A stretch of 64,000 bases of DNA from Centropus unirufus (lineage: Eukaryota > Chordata > Aves > Cuculiformes > Centropidae), in contig VYZI01000033.1 of assembly GCA_013397695.1 (NCBI GenBank), forward strand, positions 1,677,776-1,741,775. The letters are read 5' to 3'. The stretch's first letter is position 1, and every line of letters begins with the position of its first letter. Positions 12,493 to 26,060 of this stretch are shown here, piece after piece. The notes beneath the pieces are model-generated. The model was not told the DNA's origin and did not search any database. It saw nothing but the letters and a program-made list of their open reading frames with translations. A program made the translations under genes and the position numbers.

Positions 12493-14582
12493 CACTACGC
12501 AGAATATTGCATCTTTTTTACCCCTCATATCTTGGCTATTTTATAATTGGTAGGAAAATACTAGCAAAATTGTTGGTTTATTTAAGGGAAATCATGGCAT
12601 GTGTTTGTACTTGACATTTCTTCAAAATGGTATAATATGATGTTTAATGGTTGTTTGCATGTTAAGTCCCTCATACTCAAGTTCTATAAGATACCAGATG
12701 TGGATGTGATCTCCTGAGCGGAACCTGAGAAGAAGAGGTGAAAAATTACTTAAATGACTATGGAAAAAGGGATCCTTACTGATTTTTCTGGACTTCAATG
12801 TAATTTTGGATAATGCCAAGATTTCTAGCATTGGGTTGTATGTCATTATTGCTAAAAAAATTTGTGTATTATGGTGCCTGATTTTTATTTTTTTTTCAGG
12901 CTGTGGTGCACAAGGGTAATTTAGACAAAGACATGCAGCTTTGACTGAACTGCTCAGTAGTGAACTCATAGACATTGCTGAACTGTGTGTTAGCTTGTGC
13001 CCTGTGGGAGTTTTAGATGGATGGGGTTTAGAGATAGGTTCCCATTCTGTGCTTTGGAGTTTACTTAGATGCTGTGAGTGCACAGCCGAATGTCTCTTCT
13101 AAACAGAGCTAGATTTACATGGAGGGAGACAGGGTACAAAATGTGTATCCTAGCTGTAATGGGATGGTCAGAAACACTTCTGTAATGCTGTGAGTACGCA
13201 GTTGTTTGTAGTCAGCTGAGTGACAAAATCGGAAGGAGTGACTCAATGCGAATCAGCTGGCTTTGGGTCTCCAGAGCTAGGTTCAATCCTGTGAGCCCTG
13301 GAAAGTTTCCCCACGCTCCTCAAGACTCTTCAGGGATGAAGGTCCTTCATGGGACACAGAGGAAATGAGGATGTGAAAGGTTCCACACTCAGTACAACTG
13401 CTCTCAATTAATTTTTATCACTGTTTGGGACAATGAGGTATATATTTCTGTAGGTGTTTTTGCTCAACACAGTGGGCGTACTCTAAGATGCCTCCTGATG
13501 AAGCTGTATTTTAAGTTTAAAAAAGGTCTGAACTAGCTGGTTTTTACAATGCATAAAACACTCGAGTATGTAAAATACATAGAGCAGCTTGCTAGGGGCA
13601 TACTTTTCTTGCAAAATCAGTATTACACATTTAAGTTGCTCAGCTGTTAGAAAATAACCCCAAAGATTCAAGAAAATGGAACATATATCAGAAAAGATCA
13701 TTATCAGTTATGCTAAATGCTCTGTGAAAGGTGAGAACAGGCAAATCTCGATTGGTTTCAAGTTTTCTTACAGTCGAAACTCGGATCAGGTTCCTCGAGA
13801 GTTCAAGAATTTTTGAGCAAACCTAGACCTGCTGAACACTTAGAACTTGATTAGCAGCTTTACAATACATAGTCAAAGCATTTGCTATAAACAATAAATG
13901 TACACAGCATGCATGTGACTTAGAGAAATTTGATTAGCCTCCTCTTACAATTCAGCCCAGACACAGACAAAGAGGCAGAGTTTTTGAAGGGTTTTAGTAT
14001 GTAATGAAGCAGTTGAATATTTCATTGGCTGACTAACCTCCCTAGGTAGGCCCTCTAGGCTCATATCTCATTTTTAAGGACCTATAATCCTTAAATGCAT
14101 TGTACTGAGCAGGTTGTTTTGAAGGCTGGTTGTGATGAGAGCTAGATGATCTATCTGCAATACTTAGTGACAACAATATAGGTCTTATTTTTGGTTGGTA
14201 AACTGATACTATTTCAGCACACCTGAATGCTATGTAAACCCTTAGGGGACATATTAAAGGGAGCATTTGTGGACGGATCAAAATTTGTTCTGTAAATACT
14301 GTGATTGAAGTCTTGGTGATATTCTCATTATCCCTCAACCCAGTGGCTGCAAAGCCCGGTGAGGTGTGCAGTGTTTAGATGTGAATACATCCTAATGTAC
14401 ATCTTTTACCAATTATATCTTTTTGGCAGGGGTCCTACAGAAAAAGTCTGCATTATCACATAGGGTAGTTCATTCTGATGCATATGGGTGTGCATATGCA
14501 CGCACATCTCCCTCCTTAGTCCCCAAAGGAATTATACAATGTACATGTGCAAAAGAGACAGGATGGCCTCTTCATTAACTCA

Positions 14583-14672
14583 CTGAACAGGAAACCAGGA
14601 GAATTAAATCCTGTTCCTGACTCTGTGAAACTTTCTGCCTACAGATCTGGGAAATCCACTTACGAAAAGTGA
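14583..14672 (+). mobile_element. Possible ancient MIR/CORE-SINE fossil
   Basis: The order of short matches fits MIR: AATTAAATCCTGTTCCTGACTCTG resembles the B box and following segment. Then GATCTGGGAAATCCACTTA resembles the MIR segment GACCTTGGGCAAATCACTTA. The rest has decayed. It could be chance similarity. Confidence 0.35.
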
Positions 14673-17600
14673 GGTAAGACAGGAGACTGGAATAACATTG
14701 CTGTTGTATGTGAATACTTCAAACTGACATGGAAAAAAAAATAAAGTATATTAAAAATAACATTAAAACTGACTTTGAAGTCTTGAAATGTGTCCTAAAA
14801 TATGGAAAATATGTTAAAGTTATGCTTCAGTATTATGGGTTGATATTGACCCCCAAAAGGTTTGCCTAGACTACTTTTCATTAACAAAAGTAAACTGGCA
14901 GTATCAAAAGCCAGACCTGTATTTGTTATGTTAATTACTCCTGAAATATTTATCAAATCTTAACATTTTGCCTGAAGTGTCTCTTTTTGATGTGGAGCAA
15001 ATGAAAAATGTTGCTTCTACTCTGACTTTTTAAATGATGTCTCAAGTTTTGCACAGTCTTAGCACTCTGCCAATGCAAAATAAGTCTTCATTTCAAAAAC
15101 AGCCAGAGAACTGAAATTCCTCTAATCCTTTGTTCATATTAGTGATGTGGACACACTTGTTCCACTTGTAAATGCTTTCAATAGTCTGTTTTCTTCTAGT
15201 GTCGGTACTTTACCATACCTCTCCTTGTTTCGTTGGGGGGATTATATTCAAATATGTAGTGCTGGGACTAGTGAAGCCCGATATCCCATGGTTTTGTCTT
15301 GTTAATGTGGCTTGGAAAGTCATTGTGCGCTGTGAATTCATAAACTCTGTCTCCTTTCTGTGCAGATTTCTGAGTATCTTAAAATGCGTGAGCTCATTGT
15401 TGCTTTTCCATTAAAAAGTCTACCAGGAAATGTTCCTGTTTCCTTAAGGGAATGTCCCATGTTTGCAAGAATGAACTGCTGCTAAGTCACTTTTCCAGGT
15501 TAATTGCCTTTAAAAAATGATGGCATATTTAACAGGCTTCTTCGCTCTACATAGCCGCCCACTTTAAATACCAAGTTTGGAATCACCTAAGCCAGTTTAG
15601 GCCTTGGGTAACTTGCCTTAAAACAGATGAGGTCAGTACAGAGCTGTTAACTCTTTGAACTTTCTTGCCTTTTTCTGAGCCACAGAGTCAATGTACTTTG
15701 AAGTTTCTGTATAAATTCTCGAGCAATAATTCAGGAATCTAATTTCTTCCCCTAAGGAGAAATTAAGGCATGTACTTAATGGATAACATCACTTATTAGC
15801 TACACCATTTAAATTTTAATTGCAACCTGGTCCACTTCTCTTCCCTAGCTCTTCCTCCAGATGTACACTGTGTCACCTTGCTGGTCCTTTAGCAACTATG
15901 ACTACAGGTACCTATTTTTGTGCATCTTTCCTCACTCAACCCAGAGTTCCAGCTCTGGACTGGCCAGCAGCAGGTGCTAGCAGGTGAAGCAATCAACACC
16001 TGCCTATCCAACACCAGAGTGTCTGTTCCGTCTGTCCACGATGAAGACACTGGACTGGCTTCATGTTTATAAACCTTGATTGATACCTGCACCTGTGCAG
16101 CTGCCAAGGTCAGTCTGTCTTTGGGAGAAAGTTATATCACCACAGGCACCTGGCTTGGTGTAAGATTTAGGGATATGGCCTGTCTTTGACGTGGCCCTGG
16201 CAGCCTGAAAAGACTTTGTTGCAAGATATAGGCTTGCAAAGTCTAGCCAGGTGACAGCTTTGCTTTTGGACAGCTATCAGGAACTTTGAACAAGGAAGAA
16301 AGTCTAAACCCCAGCTAGTGCATCAATAACTGATGTTAATCCCTAATAGAAGATAATGATTTTTTTTCCACTGATGAATAAGCTCCTTCTAAAGACTTGA
16401 GGTTAAAAAGGTTAGATATTCTTGGACCTTTTTTTTTTGTAAGGCAACTACAGGTACTACTTCCACAGACTGGTATAGTTTGATTTGCAGGAGAATGGAT
16501 TGCTCTGTCCCCTCAACAAGTTTGATTTTCAAAGCATTGACCTAGATTTGAAATAAAAAGACTCTTGGATACTTCCTGAGCTTGCCTCTCATCTCTTCCA
16601 GGGTCTTGACACATCTCTGCAATGACAATGTTACGTTGAACACAGTGTGTTTTTTCTTATCCTACTGTGGTAATCTTTTAGTCAGAATGCTCTGCACTGG
16701 AATGACTGAAATTAAAATAAGTCAATAGAATTCTTAAATGCTACGTTGCATTAATCTGTCTTACCATATTTTGAATTGCACTTACACTAAGGCAACCATT
16801 TTTGAACAGAACATTCTTCTACGAGGTCTGGCTAATTTAGGAGTTTCATATGTTAGCTTACAGGGTATCTTTGAATTTTTCTGTGGTGGTTTATGATCCC
16901 TTGATATCCATAAAATCACTGCTCATTGTTGTGACAGGACTACTAACATACATAAATAATGCTTGCTCCTAATTTTTCACTTCCTAATGGGTAATCAGTG
17001 TGTTGCCCAAAAGACCAGCTCTAGCAGAAGCGGTATACTGGAAAATATGTCTTCCTAGTGATTTGGGTAGTAAAAATGTCAATCAGGCTTAGGGAATTAT
17101 GCTAAAGCTTTTCTATAGAAGCTTGTGTCACAGGATAAATATGAGTGTGGGTTTTAACCCACGCTGTTTCAGAGTTCCTTCGGGTGGATCAGAGGAATAC
17201 CAGGCTATGTTTGCTCTCTGTGAGTGAAATTGGGCAGGAAAATGATGCTGAGACACTTTTATTATGAAGCACTGTAGATTGCATATTTGAAGGGGAAATG
17301 CACAAAAAAATTCTATAGATGTCCTAAACAAAAGAGAAGTCTAGGTTTCAGGCAGTGTTAGAAGTTGAGGTTGAAGATCTTTAGGGATATCTTATAATGA
17401 CTGGCTTAACGTGCATGGACAAACAAATGTACTTCTGACAAACCTGACTGCAAGCACAGAATGCCCTGCTGTGTCTAGGGTTTTAATCTATGTTATTCAG
17501 AACCAGACACAATTGGGACTGAATTTCATTTTATCCCACCTGTTTTTCTTCAGACTATGCAATCTGTTTTGTTCTGTACTGCTTAGTCTCCCAATTTGGT

Positions 17601-18872
17601 TATTATTTCTCTCTGAAAATACGTGTTGGCTCTCTAAACTTGCTTACTCCCTTGGGTGAATGATTTTTTTTGTGTGTGCTTTTGCTTCCTGATTATTTGT
17701 GCATTAGATCACTCTTGTATTTTCTCTGCTTATGGAGGTAGTAGAGAAAACTACCAAGGGATTAATCTGAGGAAAATAGTTCTCAAGATTTGACAGGAAA
17801 CTTCATGACATGCTGAAGGCCAAACTCTATCTAAATTGCTCATCTGAAATGCTAACTGTAAAGATTTGAAGGAACCTAATGGGCTTTGGCTAAGGCTTTT
17901 GAATCCTGAGTTTTAAATGGAATGCCTTTGAAATCAGTGGGGTTACTCCACTCTTTCAGGCAAAATGAACAGGTGCATTGGCATACCTGGTGAATATTAT
18001 CCTTTGGTGTAAGTGTGTTCATTCTTCACTATTTGGCTACGCACTGTGCCGAATATGTATTAATTTATATAGAAATGTCAAGCATTTTAGCCCCTTTACA
18101 AATAGTAAGACTACGGCACTGCAGAATGGTATGCAGAATTACGATCTTGAATGTATGACAAGGGTCTTGGAGTCCCCAGGCAATCAAGATCTTTGGATAT
18201 GGCAGTTTGCTGTTGTCATCCATTTTTAGATGGACAATAGAAAATCTTGCTGGCAGCTGCTTTGCAGTTGATACACACCCAACTGCAAATTAATGCTCTC
18301 TCACTTTTAGACACAGTGAGGATGTCACAAAATCTCAACTGAACAGAATTGGGAACAGGAAGTGAAAAATGAGACCATGTGTTCTGGTGTCTTCATCATT
18401 CTGTTTACATCTAATAGGCCTGACCCTGTTTCCACTGAATCTGACGGAAAAATTGTTTTGCTTGATGGAATGTTATCTGTCTTAATTATGTCCTTGTTTG
18501 ATAGTGTGTTCTGAAGTTATTATCACTTGCTTCTGGAAATCCCCGAGTGGCTGAGATTTTGTTGTGCTGTTTGCTATAGAAAGGATAAATGAAAGCAGGA
18601 AGATGTCCTGGTCAGCTCTGAACTTCAGCATTGTGGTTTGACAAGTGGATGAGCTGGGGGGGAGCAGTCACCCCCAATCTCCTTTCCTCTGTCCAACTTT
18701 TTCATTTTTTGGCAGGGGGAGATTTAAAAGCCAGGAGCAACTGGTAACTTTTGGTCACACAAATTGATTCTTTTAAAAAGAATGATGTTTGCATCAGCAC
18801 TGGGTGAACTGAAGCTAAATTGTGCTAAAGCACAGCACAAAACATGCAACCTCTAGCTTCTCATTGAGCTTT

Positions 18873-18899
18873 TAAATATATATTTATATATATACACAC
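18873..18899. repeat. (TA)n-rich microsatellite
   Basis: Interrupted TA dinucleotide run ending in CACACC. Simple repeat only. Confidence 0.85.
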
Positions 18900-19846
18900 C
18901 AACTGGTACAGTTCTAACTTTACTGTTTTGGTAGAGACTGTGCAAAATTACCATATGCCTGTACAGTGTGTTCACATCTCCTGAAGTGTGACTGTACTGT
19001 GAGCAGCAAGGTGGAAGCACAAGGCGTTCAAACATTGGTCCATTACCTCAGAAGTGTGAAACCGCATACGGAAACCAAATGGGTACCAGGTTCAGAATGT
19101 GCCTTCCTGTTTTTCTACTGTTTTCTAACTTGAGCTTAGAGTGTAAACAGACCTTTGTTTTCGTTCCTTTGCTTAATACATGTCTCTCTGTGGCAGCTTT
19201 CTACAGGCAGCTATCAGCAGAGAGGTGAGACTATTTCCCTTGAACAATATCTGTAGAATATGGTAGGCTTCCACTTTTGAAAACGGTAGGTCAACCTCGA
19301 GATCCTTGCTGAGCAAAATTGCCTGACCTCAAGCACCTCTGGGTACAAGTGGAGACTATTTATTTTTCATTTGTGAAAGCTTAGTGCAGCAGAATAGAGG
19401 TAAATGTGTACAGAAACCACAAAGGCCCAACCTTGATGTAAAGGTTCCTCTTGTAAAATTTAATATTACTACCACAAAGTCTAAAAACATTAGAGGTGCT
19501 CAAAGAAAAGTCCATAGAATTTCAGCTTTGCAAAACCAATTTACTTCTAATACCCTTTGTTCTTACAAATAGCTGAACTATTGATGGAATGTCTGTGTCT
19601 TCTCTTTTTCCCCTCCAAATCTGGTTTAGTCCAACACGTCATGGAAAAACTTCAGCCTTCTTGGTGTTATAAAATTAGAAATTTGCTTTCAATTCATCAT
19701 AAAGAGAGATCTCTGATATAATTAAAGGTGTGAATATATTCTCCAGTGTTGTAAATATATTCTCTTCTAAGATAAATAAAATAAGAGGGAGAAAGAAAAT
19801 CAAAGAATAAATACTTGCACTCCAATTTCCTGCATTTCTTTATGGA

Positions 19847-19866
19847 TTGGATGGATGGATGGGTGG
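19847..19866. repeat. (GGAT)n microsatellite
   Basis: About four GGAT units, then GGGTGG. Simple tetranucleotide repeat. Confidence 0.85.
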
Positions 19867-20287
19867 AGAATGTTTGTATATGTATCTATACACTTAGATT
19901 GACAATTTGGCCCCATGAGCTCTTAAAGTAAGTGATCTTCTAATAGTTTTTTTTTCCACTTCCCACCCTCAAACCAATTAGTAAATTATAAATTTACACA
20001 CTCTGCCTCATAGCTTTATATTCTGAAAGTCATATTCAAGTTCCTAGATCTATTCTTTTTTCCTCACGAAAGGCCAAGCTCCATGACTCCCTACCTTAGG
20101 TTGAACAGTCAACAAACTACTAGTGATATCCACAATAAAATCTTAAGTTTTTTTTCACTGCTGTGCAATATTTAAGCAGATACCATCATTAAACATCAAC
20201 TGAAGTGTAAAACTAATTAGACTGCTCTTCTCCAGCCCTGGAAACTAGGGGCTCTAGGGGGGTCTGCTTTTGAGAGACTTAACAGCA

Positions 20288-20313
20288 CATAGTTTCAGTT
20301 CATAGTTTCAGTT
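20288..20313. repeat. 13-bp tandem duplication
   Basis: CATAGTTTCAGTT occurs twice in direct succession, exactly. A recent slippage event. Confidence 0.85.
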
Positions 20314-20710
20314 CAGCATTAAATATTATTGTGAATTACACTTTCTGAAATGAAACAAAATAGATTATTTTTCACAAAGCTCCATTGTTTCTTGTTTTCT
20401 CTTTCTTATGATACTTCCTTTCTTGGTGTTGATAACCTTTGCCAAATTTCTTGAAAGCTAAGAATATGTGTCCAGGAAACACTGGAGAAAATTTGTTAAC
20501 AGTAACTTTACGTAAGTGTAATTAACAGCTATTTTAAATATTCCTCAGTGTTAAATTGCTTTTCTTAAAGCTGTTACTTTGGAGACAGATTATAAAAATT
20601 AGTTGGCTGTGGGTTGTTCATGACCCCTTCCTCTTATTTTGGAGCAACTAATAGGACAAGAAAAGACGTTATAACTGAAGCCCTTGGGGAGTACAAGGTT
20701 TCTCTTGCAG

Positions 20711-20764
20711 TCTCTGCTGTAATTAATCGCTGTTGGGAAATGCCATGTGTTAACATCAGAATTG
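20711..20764 (+). other. Weaker exon-like segment, 54 bases
   Basis: Flanked by an acceptor-like TTTCTCTTGCAG (ending 20710) and a donor-like GTAGGT (from 20765). One frame is open (SAVINRCWEMPCVNIRI). Both strands happen to be open around 20600-20860. The donor is weaker than that at 58557, and no similarity to a known protein is seen. Confidence 0.15.
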
Positions 20765-21894
20765 GTAGGTTTACATTGGTGGCTGCTTTTTCTCCCCCTC
20801 CTCATCCTAGATCTAAACTTTTAAGAAACCCTAAGTTCTGGGCTGATACTTGCTAATTAGAGCAAAGTCCATGAAACTGAGAAAGGGTCTTGCTTCAGCT
20901 ACATATCCTAAAGGAAAGGGGAAATTTGATCTCGTGGAGCAGAGGGCAGAATGGTGGTGGTCCCTTGGGTAGAAACATGTGTGATGAGGGAGGCAGTCCG
21001 TACTGTCAGCATTTCTACTGGTAAACACTGCTGCATTTTTTTGATCAGATTGTTTTTTACTTTCCCACTTATTGAGATGTCTTTCTGAAAACCACTATGT
21101 TCAAATGGAATAAGTTACAAGAATATTTGTAATGATTCCCTCCGAGTCTTTGCACAGCATGGGCAATAACAGCTATTTCTATTAATACAAGGGAGTTTCC
21201 CCAAGGCAGCTATTCATACTTCTTCACAAATGTTTTCAGAAAGTCCTGCACAACCCCTTTTTATATTGCAGTAAAAGTTTGTGGTTTAAACCTCTTAGAG
21301 GATGCTTATATATAACTAGACTGAAAATCCCCTTGTGTGAATGCTGTTAGTTGCCAGACAGGTTCTTCATATTTTTATTGTAAGTTTGGAGAACTACAAT
21401 GAGGTGCTATTTGGCAAAGATGCTGGTTAAGAGAAAGGTTTATAAAGTGTGACATAATCCATTCAGAAGCAATATTTCCCTGTATAACTCCTCAAGATCT
21501 CGGAGTAAGTCTGCTTAAACCACTTAGGAAGCCTCATGCTACACAAACATCATTGCTTAAGTTAATGAGCTTTTGAACCCAGGTACTACTCTAATCAGTA
21601 GACCATCTAGAAAAAAACCCAAAACCTATTTGTTCTAGATTAGTCCAACTGAGTTTTATCTCTAACAGATCAGACCTAATCCTCAGGAACAAACTTTAGA
21701 AGATTCTATTGTCTTGTTGAATGAATCCACTTATTATTAAACCTGGTTCTCCTAACACCTGCTACAAATTGGGGTCCCTCTGATTTCAGAAAATGTGATC
21801 TTGATTTTTCTTAATGATACGGGAGAATCACATTCTCTTGTGGATAGAAAGGCTATTTGGGTAGTAATGCCAAGAAAGTAAAAAAGGTTTGTTT

Positions 21895-21911
21895 GTCCCA
21901 CACTGTGGGAC
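21895..21911. repeat. 17-bp perfect palindrome
   Basis: GTCCCACACTGTGGGAC is symmetric around a single central base, with 8-base arms. It could be a dimeric factor site or chance. No neighbouring promoter is visible. Confidence 0.8.
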
Positions 21912-24178
21912 ACACTGTCCAGAACTGTGCAAACCTGCATTCTAGTTGCAGCCTTACTACTGATGGTTTCTGATCCTGAGTGAAAAGCTTAAACTCTTGA
22001 CTCTTTCCTATCTTCTAGCTGGGCTGCATATGTTTGCCTCTGAGATAAAAATGTACCAAAGGGAGTGAAATAGCTTTAAGCAAAACTTGTAAACTGAGTG
22101 TAGAAATAGTGAATCTGTTTTAGATTACATAATATCTTTCTGACCAGCATTTGTTTAAATTTTTCTTTTTTTCTTCTCTCATTTCCTCTCACTTTTTTCA
22201 TCAAATATATCAGCAAAAGAAGTGAGAAGCTGAGACGAAGCCGAGGGCCTGCCCCTGGCATTGCTACAACTGTTCTCTAAGGAATGTTGTCCTGAGATTT
22301 CTGCAGTTATCTCCTGGATATTTGTTAGTCTGCCTGCTGAAGTAAATGCTCAAAAAGTCATGATCAGTATCACTAGGTATGCTAGGGCCAGCAATAATTA
22401 TCTGAGCCAAAAAAAAGTGGTCCAATTCTTTTGAATTACACTCTTGATCTCCATTAAGCTTGCCTTTTTGGGCTATATTTTGTTTTCTTGTGCCCCGCTT
22501 CCTCATTGGAGATGAATGTCAGACACAGTTTGGATAGCAGCACCACATGCTACTGCAATTCTGGATTATTGAAGCAACTTTGTTGTAGGAACATCAGCCT
22601 GAGAAATTAAAGGAACAGTAAAGTTACATGTGCCAGCGGCAACTAAGTAAGCTTTCAGAATGGTTACCTAAGGAATATGTCTGCCTGAGCTCTGATGATA
22701 GAGTTGCCTATTGAGACGTGCCAGCTGGGTGTTTGCAAAGAAATTTGTATTTTTTTATTTTCTAGTTCGGTGAACATACAGCGTACTTATCCAAAGATGA
22801 TTGTTACTGGGTTTTGAAACAGCATACCACTACAACCAACTAGTTTGACTGAAAATAGCTTTTTCTAAAGTTCACTCTTCTGTTAAAATTAACTTTTTAA
22901 GGTGGCTTAATTGTTTTTTTTTGTCACAGTAGATTCTACAGATTGCTCAAGTTGCATTCAGGGGTTCATTTGGACTATTACTTTTAAAACTGAGAGATAA
23001 GTGAGGCCTTAGTTCATTCCTACATTAATTTTTATTTAAGCTACTCAAAAGCCCATAGCAGCCCACTCCCATCTCTGGTTTTCTACTTAACAAAATATTT
23101 CTAACATTATATGTACCCCTTTATCATCTGTATGTTTTGAAATCAGGCACAGCTTTACTTGTGGCTAGGTAAGCAATTACCATATCAGAATGTTAACACT
23201 ATAAAACATAGTGCATTGATAGAAAGGGCAGCAAAAGAATGCATATAAATTTTCATTTAAAATGCCTGACTAGAGGTCTTGGCAGCTTCTGTTAACCTCT
23301 CATAGCAACAGCAGTGTGAGAGAGCATTTGGCTCTAACAACAATATGATCTCATCCTGTAGGACAGAAATATAGAGTGAAGAGACAAAATGCCACTAATT
23401 TTAGGTTGCATTTGAATCTGTGACATGCATTTATAAACTCTTCTTCACAACATCCTAGTTTGGGTTGAATCTCTTCAATAACATCTGATTTGAACAGATA
23501 CCTGGTGAACAGCATAGTTTCTTGGTGCTGTTTTGCTTCCTGTTTGGCGGTGGAAGGCTTTTACATTTATTTTGGTACTTCCCTCTCACTGACTTTTTGC
23601 ATTAGTGTCAGTCAGAGCAGAGCGTCATCTAAAACCTGCATGCGGGGAGCCTAATGTTCAAACTGCCAGAGTCTAGAGGACATTTTGACTGAACCCATCT
23701 CAAGTGCTTTAATTCTGTGTGCTTAAAAAGAAAGACAGAAGGTAGGAATCCACAAGCAGTACACTCGTAAAATGCTATTGATTTAAATTAGTAACTAGAT
23801 TTTATCCTTTTTTCACCATCTTGAGTAATTTCTACACAATCTATTGAAAGTCAATGCAATTAATCTAATTCTGTAGCATATTTTGTGCTAATAATGGGTG
23901 GCAATTCTGTGACACCCTTAACTGCAGAGCCATATCTAAAGCTTTGTAGAACCTCTGTGCTGCCCCGATAGCTCAAAGCATTCGAAGTTGACTGATTTCC
24001 CTAGCTGGGGATTCCCCACGTGCAGGGGAGTCTGCAGCTGGTTCTTGCTGTGCGTAGCTGTCTTTCTCCATGAACACCAAGATGCAGCTGCTCACAGGAG
24101 AGCCTGTCAGGACCAGTCACCAGGCAAGAAAACTAGGGTAGCTTTGCGGCTGCTCTGATACTCACCCAAGAATTGTGC

Positions 24179-24193
24179 TTTTTTTTTTTTTTT
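24179..24193. repeat. Poly(T) run, 15 bases
   Basis: Homopolymer; no adjacent element recognised. Confidence 0.9.
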
Positions 24194-25622
24194 GAGTCTG
24201 TCTGAGGCCTCAGTGTATTAGAAATCCTACTTTAAAAAAAGAAGAGGGGAAAAAACTCACAATTTTTTGACTGCAGTGATCCACAGGTGGTTTCAATTAC
24301 TTGTGTATAATCTGAACTGTTTGAGTTATATAAGAAATACCTCCCTCTCATGCTCTACAGCATAAGCCCAACATAAAAGCCTAAGAGTTTCAGAAAGACT
24401 TAGGACATTAGGCACATAAATCCCATTGAATTTTAATGGAATTTAGAGTATTATTTGGTCTCTCTTGAAAAATTATTTCTAAATCTGTGCAGGATTAGAG
24501 GAAATTCCCACTGTGAAAAAAACTTTTTTCGCAATTATGCGCACCTTTTCCTGAAGCTTCTAATCACTGTTACAGTATTTAAAATATCACTTCATGCTGG
24601 AGGAATCTGGCAGAGATTTTTTAAAGTTCCTCTCACTTCAGTAGGCTGCACACTGTTCTAATTTACAGCGGCAATTCCTGTTCCCCCATGAAACTTTGGA
24701 CTTGCCTTTCATTTATGTTAATAGAATGAGAATTTATATAACTACGTTAACAGTTGCTTGAGGCAAAGACTGTATTGGATAAAGGATACAATAGCAGCGT
24801 TTCCTCTTTATTTTCTTTTAAAATGGTAAAATAAATGTTTTCGGGTATTGTTTTAATTGGCACGCTGTAAAATGTATGCTTTTCTTAAAAAGTTACATCC
24901 TCCCTGTTTGTAACAACACTTCAGGCTTTCAAAATCCCAGGAGTTACAATAGCTGTCTTAAGCAATATTGCCAATATTTCTTCATCGTGAGGCTCTGTTA
25001 CTCCACTGAAACAACTGTCAGAAATTCTGCCCTAGAGAGTCTGCCTTTGGGCTTCTGCAACTGCATAGGGTCCCCCCCACATCACTTCCTTTCAAGATAG
25101 GGCAGTTCACAGGTAGTGTTAAGTATTGTAAAAGCTGATCACCAGATAGCTCTCAGCTGCAGAAGGGAGCTCCATACCAGATACTTCAGTTTTATGTAGC
25201 TATTAGTGGCTGGCTATCAGCTTGCAGCTCTTCCCCTGTTCCTCTCCTCACTGAGCTAGCTGCATTCCCGACTCTGAGAGGAGGGATCTCCTGGTGCTAT
25301 TTGGCTTCCAAACTATTTACACTGAAACATCCTTGTAGAAATGGAAAGAAGCAAAGGTCATGTTAACAGCCCCATGTTAAAGGTCAGCAAGACCATAGTA
25401 ACAGTAGAAATTCACCCAGCTGCCTGCAAAAAAGTTGAACCCCTTACAAATAGGAAACAACCCAAATAGACACCGAGGTAGATGAAAATCAGTATCTTAG
25501 TCCTGAGTTGCATGTCAAGTGGAAATACAACATTTGAGAGCTTGTTGGGTATTTCCTATGCCTAACTTTGAACCACATTGCTCAAAACACAAAACCGTGG
25601 CAAATATTCAGAAAAATAGCTG

Positions 25623-26060
25623 CGTTGTAAATGTTCTGTCTCTCAACCTTGGGCTTTTTTACTGCAAGCGCGCAATGCAGCCAAGTGTTGTTGAGTATCC
25701 TTCCTGTGCCTTAAAGTGTCACTTTTATGGGTGACGTTATGTTTATGGGTCTTTGTTCATCCTCGGCCTCATGTACCCTACCGCTGATTCCTCTGAGGCT
25801 TTGCCGCCACACGGCAGGGTGTTAATTTCCTGTTTTGAGTCTGTCACAGACAAATTCTGAGCCTCGATTAAAACACAACATGCAGATACATGCTGCTGAC
25901 AAAGGCACTAATAAAACTCTAAAGTTTAAAGGTGGCCCTGGTGTTTCCTCACCGAGCAGCACGGGGACCTTTCACCTCTTGGAGACATGCTGTTTGCAAG
26001 GGTTTCTTTTCTTTTTAATTAGGGCTCGCCTGAATGAGTTTTAGCAAGCTGCTCTAGTGT
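25623..26060. promoter_or_regulatory. CpG-retaining block, candidate conserved noncoding element
   Basis: About a dozen CpG dinucleotides lie in roughly 430 bases, against long neighbouring stretches with very few. The block contains TGACGT (25732-25737, a CRE-like site) and TAATTA (26016-26021, a homeodomain core). In vertebrate DNA, unprotected CpG decays, so retained CpG can mark constraint or lack of methylation. Short open frames (25519-25734, 25835-26044) look like no known protein. Enhancer or other conserved noncoding element is an inference. Confidence 0.3.

Larger units (their letters stand above)
9422..20000. other. Noncoding stretch, no gene seen
   Basis: Holds the longest open frame of the window (12622-13083, minus strand, 153 codons). 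It has no recognisable domain, no upstream promoter structure and a low-complexity middle, so I treat it as chance. A MIR-like fossil near 14.6 kb and small repeats are listed separately. Confidence 0.8.

Noticed and set aside
12886..13072. Strong acceptor (T-rich run then CAG at 12897-12899) suggesting an exon
   Set aside because: All three frames stop within about 15 codons, and the nearest donor-like sites are weak.
12622..13083. 153-codon open frame on the minus strand, the longest in the window
   Set aside because: No recognisable domain or signal; low-complexity segments; length is within what chance gives in 64 kb of AT-rich DNA.
13255..13330. GGTTCAATCC resembling a tRNA-type B box, suggesting a tRNA gene or SINE
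   Set aside because: No A box at the right distance, no cloverleaf, and flanks do not follow a known SINE.
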